DNA of 12,134 bases, from contig MLAK01000072.1 in the NCBI GenBank assembly GCA_001839685.1, positions 1 through 12,134 of the forward strand. Direction: 5' to 3'. The notes below the pieces were generated by a model. It was given only the letters and a program-made list of their open reading frames with translations, had not been told where the DNA came from and made no database searches. Both the position numbers and the translations under genes were made by a program. Source of the DNA: Tritrichomonas foetus. Taxonomy: Eukaryota; Parabasalia; Tritrichomonadida; Tritrichomonadidae. Positions 7,728-12,134 of the stretch are shown here, piece by piece. Position 1 is the stretch's first letter; each line of letters opens with the position of its first letter.

Positions 7728-7743
7728 TTTCATATAACATGTC
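7728..7743 (+). promoter_or_regulatory. Initiator-like 16-mer upstream of ribosomal protein S18
   Basis: TTTCATATAACATGTC is identical to the element before the Sec24-like gene. Starting at the A of TCA (7732) would give a 45-base leader, long for a trichomonad. That leader would include an out-of-frame ATG at 7739 opening a frame that runs to 8125, through most of the S18 gene. Either this ATG is skipped because it lies only seven bases from the 5' end, or transcription starts further down, perhaps in the pyrimidine run CCTTTC at 7766-7771. Confidence 0.4.
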
Positions 7744-7776
7744 CGTATCCAACGGTTTTGGTCGACCTTTCGTGAA

Positions 7777-8241
7777 ATGCCTCTCGAGGTTACAGATCCA
7801 TCTGCCTTCCGTGATATGGTTCGTATGCTCGCCACAAACGTTGATGGCCGTAAGCCACTCTACCTTGCCCTTACAAACATCGCAGGTCTCGGCCGTAGAT
7901 TTTCTCATGCAGTCTGCCGCCGCGCTGGCCTCGACCCACTCCGCCGTGCCGGAACACTTACAGGACCAGAAGAAGAACGTATCGTCGCAATCATTCAAAA
8001 TCCAGTCGAAAATGGAATCCCAGTTTGGATGCTCAACCGCCGCTTCGATCGCGCAACTGGAAAAGATCTCCAATGGGCTGGAACTGATCTTGGCGCTAAC
8101 CTCCGTAACGATATCGAAAGAATGAAGAAGATGAGGATGAAGCGCGGTATCCGCCACGGACTCCACCTTAAGGTTCGTGGTCAATGCACTAAATCCACAG
8201 GTCGTCGTGGTACAGCTGTCGGTGTCGAACGTAAGAAGTAA
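7777..8241 (+). CDS. RPS18: 40S ribosomal protein S18 (uS13 family)
   Basis: 154 residues, close to the usual 152 of eukaryotic S18. It sits in the head of the small subunit and contacts the P-site tRNA and the bridges to the large subunit. Family landmarks are seen in order: NVDGRKPLYLALTNIAGLGRR (21-41; the helix-two-turn-helix core), RRAGTLTGPEEERIVAIIQNP, IPVWMLNRR, and the basic RGIRHGLHLKVRGQCTKSTGRRG followed by a VERKK end. The ATG at 7777 gives the expected N-terminus; no in-frame ATG lies upstream before a stop at 7735. Codon use is strongly biased to C-ending codons (CGC, CTC, ATC, AAC), and the gene is far more GC-rich than its surroundings, as expected for a very highly expressed gene. 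No intron is seen. The stop reads TAAAA. Confidence 0.97.
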   Translation: MPLEVTDPSAFRDMVRMLATNVDGRKPLYLALTNIAGLGRRFSHAVCRRAGLDPLRRAGTLTGPEEERIVAIIQNPVENGIPVWMLNRRFDRATGKDLQWAGTDLGANLRNDIERMKKMRMKRGIRHGLHLKVRGQCTKSTGRRGTAVGVERKK

Positions 8242-8273
8242 AAACACGATTCCATTTTTTTGTGGAATGTTTT
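8241..8273 (+). terminator. Hairpin in the 3' UTR of the S18 gene
   Basis: AAAAC pairs with GTTTT, and ATTCCA (8249-8254) with TGGAAT (8263-8268), enclosing a T-rich loop and leaving a three-base bulge on the left arm. It starts at the stop codon. It may mark the mRNA 3' end or affect stability. No AATAAA was seen after this gene. Confidence 0.35.
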
Positions 8274-8778
8274 CAAAATTTCAATTATTTATTTTTTTAA
8301 AAATCATTTCTTTAATTAGCACTATATATAATTATTAACATCTCATGTCTTTCAACTTACTTTTTTTATTATTATTATTTTTTTTTCCTTCTCTTCTTTT
8401 GTTTTTATCATATTTCCAATTTATTGTATCAACAAATGATCAATAACGGAATGAATGACTCATATGTCGAATCTCAAAGTTGCTTTATCGTTTGAATCAA
8501 AATGGATCTGATTTTACTTATTAACTTCAATAGAAATTATAAATGCTAACATAAAAGTAGAATTCTTATTCACCAAAACATTGTCAATACATAGCCATGC
8601 AAAAATAATGTGGTGTTATGATTATTCACTATAGCATGACGAATATACTCTAATTTATATTATTATGGCAATTATTATTATATGAAAATGTAAAAAATCA
8701 ATAAAAAAACAACGAAGAATGTGAATTTTTTTCAAGAAATATTTTAAAAACAAAAAAACACAATAAGAAATTTTTGAT
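8274..8778. other. Convergent 3' spacer between S18 and the GH31 gene
   Basis: AT-rich, with T and ATT runs at about 8350-8400 and A runs at about 8700-8765. No open frame, RNA or repeat family is recognisable. It holds only the 3' flanks of the two convergent genes. Confidence 0.6.
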
Positions 8779-8799
8779 GAATTATAAAAATTATAATTC
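8779..8799 (-). terminator. Perfect hairpin across the GH31 stop codon
   Basis: GAATTATAA (8779-8787) and TTATAATTC (8791-8799) are perfect inverted repeats with a three-base loop. The GH31 stop codon (8793-8791) lies in one arm. All but two pairs are A-T, so the hairpin is weak, but its position at the stop matches the hairpins after S18 and the coiled-coil gene. Confidence 0.3.
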
Positions 8800-11700
8800 T
8801 TCAGAGTTCAGAAGATGTACTTTCTTCTGAGTATTATTAAGTCCAGTCTCAAGAATGTCAGCAGACTTAGTTGATATCTGCTTTTGCTTTAATTTCTTGT
8901 ACAACACAATTGGAATTGTTATCGACATTGTAATGAAGCCAATCCCAAGAATAAATCCAATAATTAATGTTGCAAGTGTCATTTGACTAATGTGATAAAC
9001 TACAGCAGTTAGTTTCCAATTGGTATTTAAAGATAGAGGATCAGATTCAGGGATTTTAATTTTCAATACACTTCCAGAATGTATTGTTTCATATCCTTGA
9101 ATCCCTTTAGGTCTTCTAGAAAGTCCGAAAATAATAATATTTTTAATTTGATATGATGAACAATCAAAATTTCCATCATTCGTCATTCTTATTGTCCCTC
9201 TATTAAGTTCAACTTTTACTTTACAATAAGAACCATTTAGATAATCAAATGAAACGCCATCATCAAAGTATATTTCGCCATAAGCTTGCTCATCATCATC
9301 CATTGAAATATACATGTCAAGGTTTTGAGTTTTCAATGTTTGCATTGTTGATTCTTCAGCTTTTTGGAAAACACAAATAACTTTTCCACCTGCTAAAAAT
9401 ATCGGTGTATCTATTATCGTTACAGAATATGGAGTAGTTTCAGTATGTTCTAAACCGCCTGGATAACAATACCATCTTCCTGGTGGTTTAATGACATATC
9501 TTATAGTTTGATTTTCTTCAACAATTGGTGCAAGCATGAAAGTGTCAGCAACAACAACAAGATCGGTAATAGTATGCGCAGGCTCAAAATCTGGGTAAAT
9601 TGCCCATAATGGTTTAACTATAGGATTTCCTGTTAAATTTGCTTGACGAGCTGCATTATACCAAACTAAGAGATGTTGATATCGTTTATTAATTGAAGCT
9701 AGTATTGCATTAAATATAACACCAGTATATAAATATGGTTCTCTATAATCAGTTAGATATGAACTATGCTCCCGGAAAAAGGGACTTGTCCAAGCAGCAA
9801 GTTGAAACCATCTCACTAATAATTCATTTGAAGGTGAACTACTAAATCCACCAACATCTGAACCAATGAAAGGAATTCCAGATATTCCACTACCAATTAC
9901 ATGAACTAAAGATGCTCGTAAATCTTCCCATGTTGCATCGTTATTACCAGTAATTGTCCATGCATATTTCTGTGATCCTGAAAAGCAGCTACGTGATACC
10001 AAAAAAGGCCGTAAGTTTGGTTTTTGAGTATTTCTACTGATCAGGCCATGATAAGTGCTAGCAGCCATCAAAGTTCCATAAATGTTGTGAATATCACGAT
10101 TTTCAAATCCTCCGTTATGTACAACATATTTTGGAAATGTATTTTCATTCACATTATTTTGATTTTGGTCATCTTCATCATTACCATCTTTAGCATCATT
10201 TTTATCATCTGCAATATTTTTGTCATCAGTAAAAATGAAATTATGATTTGCTATATCATTTTGATTTTCAGTTTGTTTTCCAGAATCTTCAACATCCAAT
10301 TTATTTTTATGTGAAAGAATTGGGAAAATAGTGGCTTCATTCATATCAATCCAATAGAATACATTCGTGTTTGAGATGTCAATATCATATTGATACTGTG
10401 ATGCCCACCAATCTCGCACTTTTTGATTTAAAAAGTCAGGCCAGGAAGACAAGCCAGCGTGACTATTTGCAACAAAAGGCGAAACACCATCAGACATATT
10501 TACAAAGTAGTTTAATTTTTTTGCATCATTGTATTGACGATGTTGAACATTGGAAGGGAGGTAGGGATCAGATAATCGTATTAAATAACGATCGCTTGTC
10601 AAAACCTGGCCAATTAGTTTTTTTGGTTCAGGAAAAGTTGTAGAATTGAATCCAAAAGCTGCATTATTGGCTAAATGGTCTGTTCCAAGCCAAATTGAAT
10701 CAAATGGAACTTTTGCAGATTCGAGTGATTGCATCACTTTTGTTACTTCATCTTGTGAATGATATGAACTTCGACATTGGTGATACCCGAGTGAAAAAAT
10801 TGGTGGGAAAAAAGGACGTCCTGTCAAAGATGTGAATTTTTGAATAATGCTGTTAAAATTTCCAAAAAATAAATAAACATCGATAAAACCAGTCTCACTT
10901 AAAAAACGTAACGATGAATCTTCTGTTACTTGTACAAAAGTGTCACTCGGATTTGCCCAGAAAATTCCAATTTGATGTTTTGTAGAATGTGCAATTATAA
11001 AAGGATTTGATGAATAATGCTTGTAAGAATCATAATTATAAAGGCGATAAATTTGTCCATCAATATTAAAGCTTTGAGTGTTTCCTCCGAGTCCAGAAAA
11101 ATAAAAATCATTCTTACCGAAAGAAAAATCGCATCCAACAGATGTAAATGAATCATCTCCTTCATTTAAAGAAAAGTCATCATTTAAAAGAGATTCATCA
11201 TGTAAAAGAGATTTTCCATTTAAAAGAGATTCATCATGTAAAAGAGATTCATCATTTAAAAGAGATTTTCCATTTAAAGGAAATTTTGGAGTTGAAGCTT
11301 TTTTTATTTTTTCATGAAAAAAAGATGATTTTCTGTTTTCTGGATTTTCAAAAATAAACTGCGAATTTTTGTTAAACTCTAAAATTGTTTCTCGATTCTT
11401 TTCAAATTCAATCCAAAATGGATCAACATAAATTTTGATGATTATATTTAATAATTGACTCGACAATTCGAAGTATTTAATATATTTGTTCATACTGAGT
11501 TTTTCGAATTCTCCAAAAGTATTTTGGTTAATTATGCAGCTTTCTGATGAAATATCATATCGATTTTTTTCATGATTTTTAATGTTGGTTTTAATTCGAA
11601 TACTTTGATGTTTCGGCGAGGAAATCATTATTGATACATTTGTTGGTTCGTTGAACTCCGTTAGATCCGCAATAAAATGCGTTTGATTGAATATGATCGA

Positions 11701-11826
11701 ATTTATGTCAATTGAATAGTTTGCGGTGAAATTGAAGTTCCTCCGACAGAAAGGAACATTATTGCACGAATTGAAAGGATTATCGGCTATAATGGTGGCA
11801 AGGAGCAAAAATAAGAGATTCACCAT
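8791..11826 (-). CDS. GH31 alpha-glucosidase-like membrane protein, possibly inactive
   Basis: 1011 residues, closest in motif pattern to the alpha subunit of ER glucosidase II. An N-terminal signal peptide (about 1-15) is followed by SCNNVPFCRRN (20-30), like the cysteine motif of glucosidase II. The beta-sandwich includes SVGCDFSF and YRLYNYDSY. The catalytic barrel has WIDMNE with nucleophile D494, RDIHNIYG (577-584), RSCFSGSQ, GSDVGGF (655-661) and FREHSSYLTDYREPYLY (684-700). A single membrane helix (about 949-975) and a 36-residue basic cytosolic tail make it a type I protein, whereas glucosidase II alpha is soluble. The acid/base Asp of the family TGDN motif is Asn (N628 in TGNNDATW), and WLDIEH is changed to WLGTDH (G381). 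A repeat SLL(N/H)(D/G)(E/K) lies at about 184-222 and an Asp/Asn-rich insertion at about 505-562. It may be a surface or ER pseudoenzyme, a transglycosylase, or an active enzyme using D630. The GH31 family is certain; activity is doubtful. Confidence 0.9.
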   Translation of the reverse strand: MVNLLFLLLATIIADNPFNSCNNVPFCRRNFNFTANYSIDINSIIFNQTHFIADLTEFNEPTNVSIMISSPKHQSIRIKTNIKNHEKNRYDISSESCIINQNTFGEFEKLSMNKYIKYFELSSQLLNIIIKIYVDPFWIEFEKNRETILEFNKNSQFIFENPENRKSSFFHEKIKKASTPKFPLNGKSLLNDESLLHDESLLNGKSLLHDESLLNDDFSLNEGDDSFTSVGCDFSFGKNDFYFSGLGGNTQSFNIDGQIYRLYNYDSYKHYSSNPFIIAHSTKHQIGIFWANPSDTFVQVTEDSSLRFLSETGFIDVYLFFGNFNSIIQKFTSLTGRPFFPPIFSLGYHQCRSSYHSQDEVTKVMQSLESAKVPFDSIWLGTDHLANNAAFGFNSTTFPEPKKLIGQVLTSDRYLIRLSDPYLPSNVQHRQYNDAKKLNYFVNMSDGVSPFVANSHAGLSSWPDFLNQKVRDWWASQYQYDIDISNTNVFYWIDMNEATIFPILSHKNKLDVEDSGKQTENQNDIANHNFIFTDDKNIADDKNDAKDGNDEDDQNQNNVNENTFPKYVVHNGGFENRDIHNIYGTLMAASTYHGLISRNTQKPNLRPFLVSRSCFSGSQKYAWTITGNNDATWEDLRASLVHVIGSGISGIPFIGSDVGGFSSSPSNELLVRWFQLAAWTSPFFREHSSYLTDYREPYLYTGVIFNAILASINKRYQHLLVWYNAARQANLTGNPIVKPLWAIYPDFEPAHTITDLVVVADTFMLAPIVEENQTIRYVIKPPGRWYCYPGGLEHTETTPYSVTIIDTPIFLAGGKVICVFQKAEESTMQTLKTQNLDMYISMDDDEQAYGEIYFDDGVSFDYLNGSYCKVKVELNRGTIRMTNDGNFDCSSYQIKNIIIFGLSRRPKGIQGYETIHSGSVLKIKIPESDPLSLNTNWKLTAVVYHISQMTLATLIIGFILGIGFITMSITIPIVLYKKLKQKQISTKSADILETGLNNTQKKVHLLNSEEL
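11163..11288 (-). repeat. 18-bp coding minisatellite in the GH31 gene
   Basis: Five 18-bp units tile 11181-11270, alternating CATTTAAAAGAGATTCAT or ...TTTTC with CATGTAAAAGAGATT variants. A degenerate unit lies at each side (11163-11180 and 11271-11288). Because 18 is a multiple of three the frame is kept, and each unit encodes six residues of the SLLNDE/SLLHDE/SLLNGK type. The units differ at only a few bases, pointing to recent duplication or ongoing unequal exchange. Confidence 0.9.
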
Positions 11827-11851
11827 TATGCTTAAAAAACCTTTTACAATT

Positions 11852-11862
11852 ATTTGAAATTT
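11852..11862 (-). promoter_or_regulatory. Possible initiator of the GH31 gene
   Basis: The minus strand reads AAATTTCAAAT, with the A of TCA 29 bases before the ATG at 11826. It shares the TTTCA core, with A in place of the T that follows in the better copies. Confidence 0.3.
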
Positions 11863-12134
11863 TGTTTGTTGAGTTAGATATAAATTGAATTTTTGAATTG
11901 ACTATCTAAAAATACATTGAATTGATTTATCATTTTTTTATTGAAAAGATTCACAATGTTTCAACTGAATACGCAAATATGCTCCATTATTTCCAGATAT
12001 TCTGAACTCAAAATATTATAAACAATATCTTAACAAACATCCACAAATTATGGGATTGATTTTGGCCAGATTCACCTGTATCAAATTACTTTTAAGGATG
12101 TAGTCCCATGCCGTTAACTATTAAAAAAATTGAA
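11863..12134. other. AT-rich 5' flank of the GH31 gene
   Basis: No open frame, RNA or repeat is recognisable up to the end of the window. It presumably holds upstream sequence of the GH31 gene. Nothing in it could be matched to a known element. Confidence 0.55.

Noticed and set aside
7739..7810. Possible upstream exon of S18 starting at ATG 7739
   Set aside because: No trichomonad-type intron signals (GTATGT-like donor, ACTAACACACAG-like acceptor) are present, and the start at 7777 already gives the expected N-terminus.
7658..8125. Plus-strand open frame overlapping S18, and the 7723-8247 minus-strand frame
   Set aside because: Both are shadows of the strongly codon-biased S18 gene. The frame at 7777 matches the uS13 family end to end.
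10024..11357. Plus-strand open frames inside the GH31 gene, including one with HHLKEI repeats
   Set aside because: They are antisense shadows. The HHLKEI pattern is the complementary reading of the 18-bp minisatellite, and the minus-strand protein has clear GH31 motifs throughout.

Overview
The window looks like nuclear DNA of a parabasalid protist, most likely a trichomonad of the Tritrichomonas type. The genes are single-exon, the spacers are very AT-rich, and most start codons lie 8 to 29 bases behind a TTTCA(T/A)A element that resembles the trichomonad initiator. AATAAA lies on or just behind several stop codons. The placement is inferred from these traits; no rRNA or other decisive marker is present.

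Layout, left to right. 1-729 is non-coding, with a near-perfect palindrome around ambiguous bases at about 99-143. 730-2523 (-) encodes a MATE-type multidrug/solute transporter whose C-terminal tail carries three copies of an RRH-(F/Y)-S-x-(I/V)-TP motif. 2524-3591 is an empty spacer. 3592-5061 (-) encodes a short, divergent Sec24-like COPII protein. It is divergent to 5456-6670 (+), an unrecognised coiled-coil protein. 6798-7172 (-) holds reading-frame fragments that look like a decayed gene, and 7306-7518 (-) is a possible 70-residue protein that may be its 5' end. 7777-8241 (+) is ribosomal protein S18 (uS13 family), the most GC-rich and codon-biased gene here. 8791-11826 (-) encodes a large GH31 alpha-glucosidase-like type I membrane protein, convergent with the ribosomal gene.

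The genes do not form an operon or pathway. The GH31 protein and the Sec24-like protein both concern the secretory route, but nothing in the sequence couples them. The most notable result is that the GH31 protein keeps its WIDMNE nucleophile motif but has Asn where the general acid/base Asp of the TGDN motif is expected, and Gly where a conserved sugar-binding Asp is expected. It also has an 18-bp coding minisatellite, an Asp/Asn-rich insertion next to the active site, and a C-terminal membrane anchor. It may be a membrane-bound pseudo-glucosidase. Other points worth checking are the promoter element, an identical 16-mer before the Sec24-like and S18 genes with an upstream ATG in each, and the repeated motif in the MATE tail.
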